NCBI GenBank assembly: GCA_947044405.1
Contig: CAMRHE010000054.1
Location: forward strand, 7,641,501-7,705,500
Length of the DNA: 64,000 bases
Source: Leptodactylus fallax
Taxonomy: Eukaryota; Chordata; Amphibia; Anura; Leptodactylidae
Direction: 5' to 3'
The notes below the pieces were generated by a model. That model worked only from the letters and a program-made list of their open reading frames with translations, was not told the origin of the DNA and did not search any database. Below, in pieces: positions 45,960-58,154 of the stretch. The translations under genes and the position numbers were made by a program. How positions within the stretch are numbered: the first letter of the stretch is position 1; every line of letters begins with the position of its first letter.

Positions 45960-46844
45960 ATGTGACTGCTTCTCAAAGTAGTCTGCGACTTGAAATCAAA
46001 GTACATCTGTAATGTCCTCCCATATCTTGGCAAGGACCCCAGTCGTCCCAGCGGGGAGAGACTGTCCGAAACTGTAGTGATGAGGCTGATGGAATCATTC
46101 ATGGACAAGGGCAGAACTGTAACCACGAACAATTTCTTTACATCATTGTCACTTGCACAATGACTGCTTAGCCGGAAAACCACTATCCTCGGCACAGTCA
46201 ACAAGAGTCGCCGGGAAATTCCTCAATCCGCTAGACAGATGGACCGCACTGAATTCACCACTCAGGTGTTTTCAACCACTGATGCCACACTGACAGTGTA
46301 TGCACCCAAATGAAAGAAGGCCGTCTACATTCTCAGCAGCATGCACAGCGTGGTTGAGACTAAGGATACCAACAAAAGGAAGCCAAACACGGTCACACAA
46401 TACAACCACACAAAGTGCGGTGTGGATGTAATGGACCAAATGGTGCGGGAGTACAGCGTGCGTGCAGGAACACGGAGATGGCCATTCGCCATGTTCTACA
46501 ACATGATTGACATGGCAGCACTGAATGCTCATGTTCTTTATCAGGCATGCACTGGGGTGCAGGAGAGACGGGTGGACTTCCTGGTTGAGCTTGCAAAAGA
46601 GTTAGGTGGCTCTCATGTGACTGAAAAGAAGGCACGCAAGGAGAAACTCCTTCGGCAACAACCTTCCACACCCAGCCCTGGCAAAAGGGCGAAGTGTCAG
46701 GTCAACCATCGATGCACGAACAATTGTGCAACTGAGAGATGTGTTTACTGCTACAAATACACGTGTGGCAAATGTACCAGGGACATACCCAGGCAGTGCC
46801 AGGTATGTTCCGACAGTGCAGACAGACTGCTGAGTGAGTGCTGA
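45960..46844 (+). pseudogene. piggyBac transposase, C-terminal third
   Basis: Conserved words in order: NVLPYLGKDPSRPSGERL, TVTTNNFFTSLSL, LGTVNKSRREIPQSAR, SSMHSVVETKDTNKRKPN, YNHTKCGVDVMDQM and RRWPFAMFYNMIDMAALNA, then a cysteine-rich zinc domain (CVYCYKYTCGKC). The piggyBac catalytic Asp that normally heads the xDNxFTS motif is Asn here (TNNFFTS). The Asp pair in VDVMDQ is kept. Stops interrupt at SLAQ and YAPK; from 46341 the frame is open for 167 codons. The N-terminal two thirds are absent. Inactive on three counts. Confidence 0.9.
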
Positions 46845-47039
46845 AATGCTAGTCACACAAGAAGGACATGCCACTCACACACACACACGCAGCCCCCCAC
46901 AGCAGCCTATTGTAAATATGTGTGGAATTGTTTTATTCCTTGTATTTTTTTTATTATTTTCATAAAAAAATAAAAAGCATAGAAACAAATAACAGTTGTT
47001 CTTTTGTATATTTACATTTTTGTATATTTAGATTCAAGT

Positions 47040-47339
47040 CAATGGGTGCAGAAAAAAAAAAAAAAAAAAATCACAAAAAAAATCACAGCTACTTGCGATA
47101 TTTTTGTGATCTGTCCCATTGGTCATATAGATCACTCCTCTGGGATTTTTTCGCACGAAAAAAATCGCACAAAAAAAAAAAAAAATCGCAGGAAAATCGC
47201 ACCTATGAAAAAAATCGCACGAAAAAAAATCGCAGGTGTGCTTGGTGCCATTGAAATACATTGGCAAATCGCAGAAAAAAATTGCATCGCATTGCGATGC
47301 GATTTTCGCGCAATTTTTTTTTCGCTAGTGTGCTTGAGG
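47040..47339. repeat. AAAATCGCAxxAAAATCGCA repeat next to the hAT
   Basis: A 300-bp stretch of imperfect AAAAAATCGCA words ending GCGATGCGATTTTCGCG and CTAGTGTGCTTGAGGCCTTA, the latter a familiar end of dispersed frog MITEs. It is part of the piggyBac body or an older insertion into it; limits are unclear. Open frames here are lysine-rich by composition only. Confidence 0.4.
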
Positions 47340-47347
47340 CCTTAGAC

Positions 47348-49421
47348 CAGGGGTCGGCAACCTATGGCATTCGTGCCACTCTTGGCACGCGAGGCTTATT
47401 CCCCTGGCACGGCAGCGGACTCCTCACCCAGCAGTTTCGATCGGACCAAACACGGCCGAAACGAAACTGCTATTATTATACTGTGGGGTCTCTTCAGACC
47501 CCCGAGTATAATAAGCGGAGCCCCCGGGGAGATGATCAAACATAAAAAACAATGTACTCACTATTCCACGCTCCGCAGCCGCTCTGTACTTTTTCGGGCG
47601 CTTCTGCCTGCAGGGGCCACTATAGAGCATAATACCGTGTGCAGGGACCACTATGGGACATATACCGTGTGCAGGGGCCACTATGGAGCATAATACCGTG
47701 TGCAGGGGCCACTATGGGACATAATACCGTGTGCAGGGACCGCTATGGGACATATACCGTGTGCAGGGGCCACTATGGGACATATACCATGTGCAGGGGC
47801 CACTATGGGACATATACCGTGTGCAGGGGCCACTATGGAGCATAATACCGTGTGCAGGGGCCACTATAGAGCATAATACCGTGTGCAGGGACCACTATGG
47901 GACATATACCGTGTGCAGGGGCCACTATGAAGCATAATACCGTGTGCAGGGGCCACTATGGAGCATAATACCGTGTGCAGGGGCCACTATGGAGCATAAT
48001 ACCGTGTGCAGGGGCCACTATGGAGCATAATACCGTGTGCAGGGGCCACTATAGAGCATAATACCGTGTGCAGGGACCACTATGGGACATATACCGTGTG
48101 CAGGGGCCACTATAGAGCATAATACCGTGTGCAGGGGCCACTATGGAGCATAATACCGTGTGCAGGGGCCACTATGGAGCATAATACCGTGTGCAGGGGC
48201 CACTATGGAGCATAATACCGTGTGCAGGGACCGCTATGGGACATATACCGTGTGCAGGGGCCACTATGGAGCATAATACCATGTGCAGGGGCCACTATGG
48301 AGCATAATACCATGTGCAGGGGCCGCTATGGGACATATACCGTGTGCAGGGGCCGCTATGGGACAAATACTGTGTGCAGGGGCAGCTATGGGACAAATAC
48401 CGTGTGTAGGGGCCGCTATGGGACATAATACCGTGTGCAGGGGCCGCTATGGGACAAATACCGTGTGCAGAGGACGCCATGGGACATAATACCGTGTGCA
48501 GGGGCCACTATGGAGCATAATACCGTGTGCAGGGGCCGCTATGGGACAAATACTGTGTGCAGGGGCAGCTATGGGACAAATACTGTGTGTAGGGGCCGCT
48601 ATGGGACATAATACCGTGTGCAGGGGCCGCTATGGGACAAATACCGTGTGCAGAGGCTGCTATGGGACATAATACCGTGTGCAGGGGCCACTATAGAGCA
48701 TAATACCGTGTGCAGGGGCCGCTATGGGACATATACCGTGTGCAGGGTCTGCTATGGGACATATACGGTGTGTAGGGGCCGTTATGGGACATATTGCTGT
48801 GTGCAGGGGCCGCTATGGGACAAATACTGTGTGCAGGGACTGCTATGGGACAAATACTGTGTGCAGAGGCAGCTATGGGACAAATGCCGTGTGCAGAGGC
48901 AGCTATGGGACATATACCATGTTGAAGGGGCCGCTATGGGACATAATACCGTGTGCAGGGACCACTATGGGACATTATTCTGTATAACGGTGTGTTTTCT
49001 ATATTAAGGATGTGTTTTTGCACAGAAAACTCCGGCTTTGTTTTTTTTTGTGCAAAAATGCACCAGTTTTACATTGAATGAAAAAGTTCCAAATATAGCT
49101 GCATCCAGATACATAGTGTGTATTCACCATAAGGATGCCGCCATACGGGGCTCCTGGACACAATAAATTTACCACTAATTGGGGGCTGCACATGGACTTT
49201 CATTGCTTCTAATCAGAAAGTACAGGAGTGTCCCAGGAAATAGCAGTAAACGCATGTGTCCTAAAGTATCTGGTGGCAGCACTTCTGTGTTATGGTTTGT
49301 GGTATATGACTTTAGTTTAGGGGTCGTCAGACTTACAATTATTGACTGGCACTCCGAGTACCTCATCTTTGATTTTTTTATTAAAATCGGCACGCCGAAC
49401 AAAAAAGGTTGCCTACCCCTG
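47348..49421. mobile_element. hAT element nested in piggyBac, perfect TSD
   Basis: CAGGGGTCGGCAACCT on the left and AGGTTGCCTACCCCTG on the right, with exact 8-bp duplication ccttagac (47340-47347, 49422-49429). It is the second copy of the family at 2136-5618 and shows its uninterrupted right arm. A palindrome ATTATACTGTGGGGTCT-x-AGACCCCCGAGTATAAT lies at 47474-47512. No transposase. Two thirds of the element is minisatellite. Confidence 0.93.
47609..48975 (+). repeat. 1.4-kb minisatellite inside hAT (about 45 units)
   Basis: Units of 28-31 bp of the type AGGGGCCACTATGGAGCATA followed by ATACCGTGTGC, with two length variants: GGAGCATAATACC and GGGACATATACC. Variants occur in blocks, for example three consecutive GGAGCATAATACC units near 47950-48040, implying segmental duplications of several units. 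The open frames over this array are artefacts. Confidence 0.93.
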
Positions 49422-49791
49422 CCTTAGACAAATGCTTCTGGTCATTACTCACAGCTGTACCTTGCTCTAAAATTTCTAATTCTATTTAAAATATATAAAA
49501 AATGATTAATTGTTTCAGTGCTTTTTTGCTCAAATAAAACTAAACTTAATACAATATGTATAGTCTTTATATTATCAAATACAATAAACTGAATAGAACT
49601 AACTAGACACTAAATGGCTAAACTCAATGGAAAACAACAACCTCCTGTGGTGTGACAGTAATGGCCTTAATTACAGAACAAAAGACGGTGATTATAGGAT
49701 GTTAGATAAAATCCTTCAGGTCATTCGACCCGTCTCTGGGTTCCAAAGGTAGAAATGTTAAATGACCCCTCTCTGGGACTTCTAGTGTTAA

Positions 49792-50240
49792 CATATTGTG
49801 ATCTGTCCATGACCACGACGTTACCGCCTTTATCTGATGGTTTGATAACCACGTCGTGGTCATTGGACAGCGTTTTTAGTGCTTGTAATTCCCCAGTATT
49901 TAAGTTATGGCCCTTGGCCAAACCATCCTGGGGTAAGCGTAGCAATGCCTCTGTGACCATGCCTTCAAAAACATCAATCACACCCATATCCATGACGGGA
50001 GGTGTTTATGTGCTTTTAGGCTGGAGATCAGTAAAGGGAGCTGGACCAGAATGGCCCTGCCCCTCCTCCCACAGATCCTCCAAAACTCGAAGACCCTTCA
50101 TATCCTCTGGTGAGATTCCTAATTCAGCACAGTGACTTCTATTGACAGATAACATAAATTTGGCCCACCTTAACTTTCCGAGTGAACAATGAGATGTCCT
50201 TAACCCAAGTAAAGACATCAAAATTAGTGGTAGGTATGTA
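49792..50240 (-). pseudogene. PLE 2 region between the Tc1 and piggyBac insertions
   Basis: Minus-strand coding between the two insertions: it continues the pre-RT segment and reads through LKTLSNDHDVVIKPSDKGG and VVVMDRSQYVN, the conserved RT entry motif of PLEs. The frame is cut at the TTAA where the piggyBac sits (49788-49791). Confidence 0.85.
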
Positions 50241-51843
<1,603 letters not shown>

Positions 51844-51859
51844 TATGAAAGGCCATGGG

Positions 51860-52711
51860 ATAAGACACTTAACTCATCACTAGTCATCTTGCATTTAGAG
51901 ATGTTAATGACCTGTAAATCATCATCCTTCTCATGCTCAACATAGTCCCCATTCCCACCAAGCTTATTCACAAGGATCATGTCTGATTGGGATTAGTACG
52001 GCCTCTTAGAAGATATTGTGTGATGGGGGGTGATAAAAAAACCCCATGTAAATCACTTGTAGATTCTGAGATACTAGATGCCCCTGTTGGAAACCACCCC
52101 CTATTCCTATTGGAGGAGATATTTCAACCCATCCCCCTTGTAGATGGTGTTTTAGAGCGGGTAGCTTGATTGGTGTCAGATGTCTCACATTCACTTGAGG
52201 ATATTTCACTAGTGTTTCTGGGATTTTGTAAACCAGTATAGGCCCTGTTTTCCTTGAATTCCAAGAGATCCCTTTGAAACTGATGATGTTTCCTATATTT
52301 AATAAACCCCGTAAATTTCTCTATATTAAGTTGTAATTCACGCTCTTTCTTATTAAAGTCTGGATCAGTTAAGAATGTCTTGGCCTTTTCTAGGCTCTCC
52401 TTCAAACTAATGGGGAGTCTTTGAAGGTTAACTTGTACTTCCTCAATAAGTAGAGAGATTAATCTAAGAGAGGATTCGGTGATCTCTTCTTCCCACTTTA
52501 CTAAAAGTGGTTTGGACCTAATTCGTTTGGCTGGAAGCACTGGATTTCTAAGTCCCCTGGGGACTATCTTGTTGCCTAAATAATTTCTCAACCCCTGAAG
52601 CTCCCACCGGGAACTGACATATTTCCTGTACACCTTAGTTAACAACTTGAAACAATCCTTCATAGAAGTGACTTGATCAGATATAATAAACTCCCTTTCT
52701 GAAAAAAACAT
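51860..52711 (-). pseudogene. PLE 2 N-terminal region
   Basis: Minus-strand frame from 52711 of lysine/glutamate-rich, largely helical sequence (SERELQLNIEKFTGF, RKHHQFQRDLLEF), the usual N-terminal extension of a PLE. Around 51860-51980 it reads NISKCKMTSDELSVLSHGLS, the conserved pre-RT motif. The Tc1 at 50241-51843 interrupts right after this motif, and the sequence continues beyond it with PTTNFDVFTWVKD (about 50230). Confidence 0.75.
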
Positions 52712-52793
52712 TTTTAGCCTCCTCCATTTATCGGGGTTGATGTTATCTGATAAAAAAAACCTGTCATAATCAATAATAAAAATTGATATGTAC

Positions 52794-52859
52794 AGATGTA
52801 AACAGCCTTGTTACCCTGTCTAGCTCAGATGTAAACAGCCTTGTTACCCTGTCTAGCTC
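52794..52859 (+). repeat. 33-bp perfect tandem duplication in the PLE 2 flank
   Basis: Two exact copies of a 33-bp unit that starts AGATGTAAACAGCCTTG and ends CTGTCTAGCTC, at 52794-52826 and 52827-52859. The opposite flank (42765-42795) has a single diverged copy. Confidence 0.9.
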
Positions 52860-53199
52860 ACTTTATCTGAATGGGCAAGTGTCCTGCTCAGTGTGTGTGT
52901 TCAGGTGGTAACAGCTCTCCCTTATATTGGGGTGTTTTGCATCATTACCCTTTATATATGAGGATTCCTGTAAGACCTGGCTGCTCCCTTTAAATAAATA
53001 TTACACCTCTATATATATATATATATATATATACATACTATTATCTATTTTAATGTGTTTTCTGGTCTGACCTGGGCCTTTTAGTTTATATCACTAAAAG
53101 TTATATTTTAGTTTTTTCATTTCCGTGCTATTGGGTTTACTTTCTAAATATGAGCACTTGATTTATGCCCTATTTTTTTTGAACACACAATATATATAT

Positions 53200-53631
53200 T
53201 GTGAGTATGTGAACCAGAGGGCGCTGTTTAGCGGCCCAGGCCCAGGCCAGAAAAGGCTCTCAGCCACGCCTTTGGGTGGGGGGGGGGGTGCGTATCTCCA
53301 GAAGGCTGGAGAAACCTACAGGAAGCAGGAACTGTGGAACCAGCTGGACAGATAGACGGTCTGTGCCAGGAGGGATGGGGTCCACAGGGGACTTTTGCTA
53401 GAGCTGAGCAGGAGTCAGGCTAGTTAGGGGCTCAAGGAGTGAGTTAGGGCCCTAATGGTGGCCTAGGTTTTTTTGTTGTTTTGCTATGTTGCACCTATGC
53501 TGAATAAAGCCAATTTTATTTTACACTTCTACCGTTTGAACGCTATCTATCCGGCGCCCAGTACCACAAACCACCGCTGTCCGGACCAGAAGTTGGCCGC
53601 CATTTTGAGACTAATTCCCCAAGTTGTCACA
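53200..53631 (+). repeat. 5' LTR of the gene-capturing retrotransposon
   Basis: 432 bp with AATAAA at 53503-53508. The U3 part has a frame ending NQLDR that is also open in the 3' LTR, although the poly-G tract is 11 in this copy and 8 in the other, a difference of exactly three. Confidence 0.9.
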
Positions 53632-54121
53632 TATGGTGGAGGATGCGGGCATAAAGAGATCCACGCAAGTCCTGGAAGACAAGTGGTTGGTGACTGCAGT
53701 ACTACTAAGTGTGCATTGTGGCCTACAGCTGGAAGAAATCGGTGATTTCAACTGAGAAACCCAGGAAGGGGTGAGTGAATTGCAAAATAGCAAAGTGTGT
53801 GTAAAACTGGTGAAAGTAAAACTCTGGAAAAGGAATCCAGGGAATGGACTTTGTGTAAACTGTGGCACAGAAGTCTGTAAAGTGCTTGCTGATGGCAAGA
53901 AAGTAAGCAATGTGTATAGAAGTTGGATATTGCAAACAGTCTATGTGAAAGGCTATGGTGCCATGTTGGTGTTTTCTGTGGAAGACAGAAGAAAATGCTG
54001 GTTGTTGTAGTGCCACATAAGTTAACTGTTTGAATACATGTGACTGCAGAAGATAGCAAAAAGTTGCTGCCGGTTGAACCCAAGGTTACTGTGGAAGATT
54101 GTGTAATCTTGTTAGTAAACC
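53632..54121 (+). other. Leader of the gene-capturing retrotransposon
   Basis: 490 bp between the primer site and the long ORF. A small frame at 53771-54010 (79 codons, beginning MSELQNSKVCVKL and containing NGLCVNCGTEVCKV) has no domain I recognise. It could be a short upstream ORF or chance. No packaging signal can be identified by eye. Confidence 0.5.
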
Positions 54122-57100
54122 ATGGGCAAGAAAAAGAGAATTTCAGCTTGTAAAAAAGCAGAGAAGTTATGCACAGGTTTATTAGTGCAGCAGTCTGAAT
54201 GCAGAGAGACACAAAACCCGGAACAGAGCATGTGGAATGCAAGTAAAGATAAAGGGTTGCATGAGAGTGACTCAGTTTTTCCAAAGCACCTCTGTTCTAT
54301 GATTGAATATGTCCCTGCTGACTGTGTGTCTCATACTGGAGTGCATCAAAGCGCCAAAGATGAAAATATTATGGTGCAGCAGCTTCAAGATGAGAATAAA
54401 ACCATCAGGTTCATTAATGAGGATGAAATATCTGATTGGAAACGGCAATTTGAGGTATTAGAAAAAGAGAACCTTAAGTTGAACCTGAAGTTAAAGAAAG
54501 ATCTTGAATCTATGAGGAGTTCATATTCTAGTCATTGTGAAAATGTGGTACTGGGTTTGCCTGGAATGGACTGTGTCACTAAGAAGGAGTTTGCAGAAAT
54601 GAAATGTGCTCTATCTAATGAAGTTATACAGAGTGTAGAGCAAAAGCAAGTGCTTGAGAAGCAATTGCAGGATTTAAAGGAGCAGCATGTCCAAGACTCC
54701 ATTGTCAAAGAGAGTGTCATTGAAAAATTAAGAGATGAGCTTGAAACTGCTAAACGTGAGAGAAGTGAATTTTTGCAGTGTCAGTCAGAATGTCTGGATG
54801 ACCAAGTCAGGATGTGTGAAAAACTTTCGGCTGCATTAACTGACAAAGAAAACGAATGGCGAAGCAGAGCTGGAGTTCTGGAACAAAGAGAAAGGGAACT
54901 CAAAGCTAGAATATGTAGCCTGGAGACGGCGCTGTCAGGATCTTGTGAAGATAATGAGAAGTTGTCTGTTTTGGTGCAAAATAAAGACAAAGAATTGATG
55001 GAGATGTCGTCTGTCTATGCTCAGAAAGTGCAAACCTTACAGGAGAGTCATAAAAAAGTAGAGACTCAACTTCAAGAGCTGCAACTAAAAGTCACAGAAG
55101 GGGACAGGTTTCAAGCAGAACTGCTAGACAAGGCAAACGGTCTGCAGGTGGAATTGAATAATGTCACAAGGCTTCTTTCTCAAGCAGACAGCAAGTTTAT
55201 CAAACTTTCCAAAGATTTTTCTACACTAGAATCTCAGCTTCAGGACACTCAGGAAATTTTGCAAGAAGAAACCCGTCAGAAGCTTGACCTTAGTACAAAA
55301 CTAAAACAAATGGAAGATGAGAAAAATGGTTTCCTTGAGCAACTAGAGGAAGAAGAGATAGCAAAAAGAGATTTGACAAAGCAGATTTCAACACTACAGG
55401 CTCAGGCAACTGATATGAAGAAAAAAATGGAGGATAGTATTGGGTCCTTGTATTCTGTTGAAGAACTAAAGGAAAAGTTGCAAAAGGAGCTAGAAGCTAC
55501 AAATCAACGGTTTGAGGAGAAGGTTGCTGCTTATGACAAACTTGAGAAGACGAAAATTAGACTGCAGCAGGAACTAGAAGATGTAGGTGTAGATCTTGAT
55601 CATCAACGTCGGATGGTGTCAAATTTGGAAAGGAAGCAGAAAAAGTTTGATCGGCTGCTTGGTGAAGAGAAGACTCTTTCTGCTAGATATGCAGAAGAAC
55701 GTGACCGTGCTGAAGCAGAGGCCCTTGAATTGAAGGCCGAGTTAGAGAGGCTCAACAAGCAACTGCGCATTGAAATGGAGGATTTGGTTAGCTCCAAGGA
55801 TGAAGTTGAGAAAAACCTGGAATCTGTGCAGATATTGTATGAGAACAAAGCTAATGCTTATGACAAGCTGGAAAAGGCCAAGAGAGAATTGGACCTCCAG
55901 ATAGAAGACATGAAGATTCAGTTTGAGGGAAACCTGTCTAATTTATCTGCTGAGATTGTAGATCTAAAAATGCTTGTTGCTAAACTAAAGGTGCAAGTGA
56001 ACAAGCAGGAGGCAATTGCATGCATCAAGAAACAGCTGGAGTTTCAGTTGGATCAAGTGAAGCGCGAGTCAGAAATAAAGTTGGAAGAGTGCACTTTTCA
56101 GATAGAACAGTTAAAAACCAAAGTGGAATCTAAAGGAGAAGAATTGGATCGATTGCAGCAGTCTTTATCCAATACTGGACAGTCGGCATCTGCCCTATCT
56201 TCAAAGCTGGTAGCACTAGAAGATGAGAAGGACTCGTTGCAGAGCCTGTTAACCTCTAAAGAATCAGAGCTGTTATCCCTGAAAAATGTGATTCAAGAAA
56301 TAGAGTCTTTATTCAACCAAGAGCAAGATAAGAGAGCCACTGAGATACGGGACTTGAATGAAAGACTTGACAAAAAGTCTGCCGATGAGCAGAAGCTTTA
56401 TCAGAAGATGTTGGAGGGTCAGTTCAATATAGTTCAGGGAACAGTGAGGGAAGCAGAAAATATCATCCAGGATGCTGACCTGACAAATGTTAGAAGAACA
56501 CTGCAGAATATCCTAGAATTAGGAGGCATAGTGGATAAAGAGATGGCATCTACATCTGCTGCCATAGAAGATGTCAGGAAGATTGAGGAAGTTCTGCAAG
56601 TTGCAATAGCAAAAACTGAGATGGAGGCTGTGCAGAAAAATGTGGCAATGAAGAAAGTGCTGGAGCTGGAATCAGAGATTTGTGCGCTACAGAAGGCATT
56701 AGAATTGGAGAAAGCTGCCAGCATAGAGGCAGAGAAAGCAGAGACATTAAGGCAGCCAGAACCTGTAACCAAAAAGCATCTGGGTACTGACAGTAAAAAC
56801 TGTGATGTTGAAAACTTGGTATCCCAGTCCTCCGGTGTTAGCACAGGGAATGAAAATAACTTGAAGAATGTTGAGATGACGATATCACCACCTCCTGTAC
56901 TATCAGAAAGGGGTTGGCACGAAAATTCTTGCAAGCTATCACAGTACCGCAACATGCCTCCAGAAAGTTATGCGTATGAGAAAGAGGAGGTAAGATTAGA
57001 GTATGGAAGTGGTTCTCCGGCTGCCGTACAGGTGTGGAAGCATTATACAGAAACCATTCCAATATATGATGTGGCAGTTGTTAAAGACATACCAGAAAAT

Positions 57101-57874
57101 GTAGTTCAGTGTGATCTATTTTGTGAGGGTGTACTGTATGGCCCTTGTGCAGAAGAAGATATTGCGGTACACAGCTTGTGTATCTCAAACAAAGAGGAGA
57201 GCAAGCAGCCTATGTCTCCTAAACTTCTAAGCCTTGATGGTGATGGCAAAGTTTGCTTTGAGATGAAGGTTACGGAAAAAGTACCCGAGAAACAGTTATA
57301 CTCTAAAGACATTGATGTGCATGAAGTACGTGTTAGTTGGTCTCTGAGCTCCTGTAGATTCATGATAGGTGAAGATGAAGATTCTTACGGCTATTTACTA
57401 AAGGGATCAAAGTCATGCAATGGGATGGCTGAAGACTATGGCAAGAAATGTGATGAAAATTATGTGATCTCCTGTATGGCGAATTGTGAAGGTGATGAAG
57501 TAAAGCTTGACTTTGCACAGAATGGCCAGGATCTTGGCGTAGCATTTAAAGTGAGGAGAAAATGGAAAACCCGACGGAACAGAATTTGGAAGAAGAGACC
57601 GCCAGATTGGGACTTCTGGAGAGACACTGGACAGGCATACTTGGTTGAAAAGGGACTTCGTCATAGGATGTCTCGTCCCATTGTAGCTCACCCCATGGGT
57701 AGTGAGCTGAGGGGGAGGGTATGTGAGTATGTGAACCAGAGGGCGCTGTTGAGCGACCCAGGACCAGGCCAGAAAAGGCTCTCAGCCACGCCTTTGGGTG
57801 GGGGGGGTGCGTATCTCCAGAAGGCTGGAGAAACCTGCAGGAAGCAGGAACTGTGGAACCAGCTGGACAGATAG
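54122..57874 (+). CDS. 1250-aa chimeric ORF: myosin-2 tail, HIP1-like and hnRNP U SPRY
   Basis: A single open frame, starting in a strong context (AACCATGGG), with no introns. Residues 1-300: coiled-coil rich, source not recognised. About 309-600: matches the tail of vertebrate non-muscle myosin-2 heavy chain ([84 protein letters not shown] block), with internal deletions. About 600-760: more coiled coil. About 763-826: [15 protein letters not shown] and [14 protein letters not shown] resemble HIP1/HIP1R. About 1043-1145: SPRY domain of hnRNP U ([35 protein letters not shown]). 1146-1200: basic tail ([15 protein letters not shown]). 1201-1250: encoded by the 3' LTR. There is no ATPase motor, ANTH domain or RNA-binding RGG box. 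Expected product: a long rod with a C-terminal SPRY. Function unknown. Confidence 0.85.
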   Translation: MGKKKRISACKKAEKLCTGLLVQQSECRETQNPEQSMWNASKDKGLHESDSVFPKHLCSMIEYVPADCVSHTGVHQSAKDENIMVQQLQDENKTIRFINEDEISDWKRQFEVLEKENLKLNLKLKKDLESMRSSYSSHCENVVLGLPGMDCVTKKEFAEMKCALSNEVIQSVEQKQVLEKQLQDLKEQHVQDSIVKESVIEKLRDELETAKRERSEFLQCQSECLDDQVRMCEKLSAALTDKENEWRSRAGVLEQRERELKARICSLETALSGSCEDNEKLSVLVQNKDKELMEMSSVYAQKVQTLQESHKKVETQLQELQLKVTEGDRFQAELLDKANGLQVELNNVTRLLSQADSKFIKLSKDFSTLESQLQDTQEILQEETRQKLDLSTKLKQMEDEKNGFLEQLEEEEIAKRDLTKQISTLQAQATDMKKKMEDSIGSLYSVEELKEKLQKELEATNQRFEEKVAAYDKLEKTKIRLQQELEDVGVDLDHQRRMVSNLERKQKKFDRLLGEEKTLSARYAEERDRAEAEALELKAELERLNKQLRIEMEDLVSSKDEVEKNLESVQILYENKANAYDKLEKAKRELDLQIEDMKIQFEGNLSNLSAEIVDLKMLVAKLKVQVNKQEAIACIKKQLEFQLDQVKRESEIKLEECTFQIEQLKTKVESKGEELDRLQQSLSNTGQSASALSSKLVALEDEKDSLQSLLTSKESELLSLKNVIQEIESLFNQEQDKRATEIRDLNERLDKKSADEQKLYQKMLEGQFNIVQGTVREAENIIQDADLTNVRRTLQNILELGGIVDKEMASTSAAIEDVRKIEEVLQVAIAKTEMEAVQKNVAMKKVLELESEICALQKALELEKAASIEAEKAETLRQPEPVTKKHLGTDSKNCDVENLVSQSSGVSTGNENNLKNVEMTISPPPVLSERGWHENSCKLSQYRNMPPESYAYEKEEVRLEYGSGSPAAVQVWKHYTETIPIYDVAVVKDIPENVVQCDLFCEGVLYGPCAEEDIAVHSLCISNKEESKQPMSPKLLSLDGDGKVCFEMKVTEKVPEKQLYSKDIDVHEVRVSWSLSSCRFMIGEDEDSYGYLLKGSKSCNGMAEDYGKKCDENYVISCMANCEGDEVKLDFAQNGQDLGVAFKVRRKWKTRRNRIWKKRPPDWDFWRDTGQAYLVEKGLRHRMSRPIVAHPMGSELRGRVCEYVNQRALLSDPGPGQKRLSATPLGGGGAYLQKAGETCRKQELWNQLDR

Positions 57875-58150
57875 ACAGTCTGTGCCAGGAGGGATGGGGT
57901 CCACAGGGGACTTTTGCTAGAGCTGAGCAGGAGTCAGGCTAGTTAGGGGCTCAAGGAGTGAGTTAGGGTCCTAACGGTGGCCTAGGTTTTTGTGTTGTTT
58001 TGCTATGTTGCACCTATGCTGAATAAAGCCAATTTTATTTTACACTTGGACTGTCTGAATGCTATCTATCCGGCGCCCAGTACCACGAACCACCGCTGTC
58101 CGGACCAGGAGTTGGCTGCCATTTTGAGACTAATTCCCCAAGTTGTCACA
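57722..58150 (+). repeat. 3' LTR of the gene-capturing retrotransposon
   Basis: 429 bp with AATAAA at 58022-58027. The long internal ORF reads into it without a stop for 50 codons, ending at 57872-57874. Confidence 0.9.
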
Positions 58151-58154
58151 ATAT

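Larger units (their letters stand above)
45655..49787 (+). mobile_element. piggyBac transposon with hAT insertion, inside PLE 2
   Basis: TTAA at 45651-45654 and 49788-49791. Terminal repeats CACTAGAAGTCCCAGA and TCTGGGACTTCTAGTG are perfect over 16 bp. Subterminal palindromes GGGTCAAATGACC and GGGTCGAATGACC are also mirrored. Its body is about 2.05 kb once the hAT at 47348-49421 is removed. It carries the 3' third of a transposase gene. The insertion falls within the PLE coding frame, which rejoins exactly when one TTAA is kept. Confidence 0.93.
53200..58150 (+). mobile_element. Non-autonomous LTR retrotransposon carrying host-gene fragments
   Basis: Two LTRs (53200-53631, 57722-58150) begin TGTGAGTATGTGAACCAG and end CCCAAGTTGTCACA. 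A putative primer site (TGGTGGAGGATGCGGGC, 53634-53650) follows the 5' LTR, and a polypurine tract (GAGCTGAGGGGGAGGG) precedes the 3' LTR. Flanks atat (53196-53199, 58151-58154) fit a 4-bp TSD but the site is an AT repeat, so this is weak. It landed in the right TSD of PLE 2. The interior has no gag, protease, RT or integrase; it carries one long ORF. LTRs are roughly 95-96% identical by eye. Confidence 0.9.

Noticed and set aside
46922..47345. Lysine/asparagine-rich frames of about 110 codons
   Set aside because: Composition artefact of the AAAATCGCA-type repeat; overlapping frames in several phases.
47639..49007. Many frames with MQGPLWD and VCRGHYGT repeats
   Set aside because: By-products of the 28-31-bp tandem array in hAT copy 2.
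54122..57874. Interpretation as a resident single-exon myosin-like host gene
   Set aside because: It is flanked by matching LTRs with primer site and polypurine tract, mixes unrelated protein families and reads into the 3' LTR.
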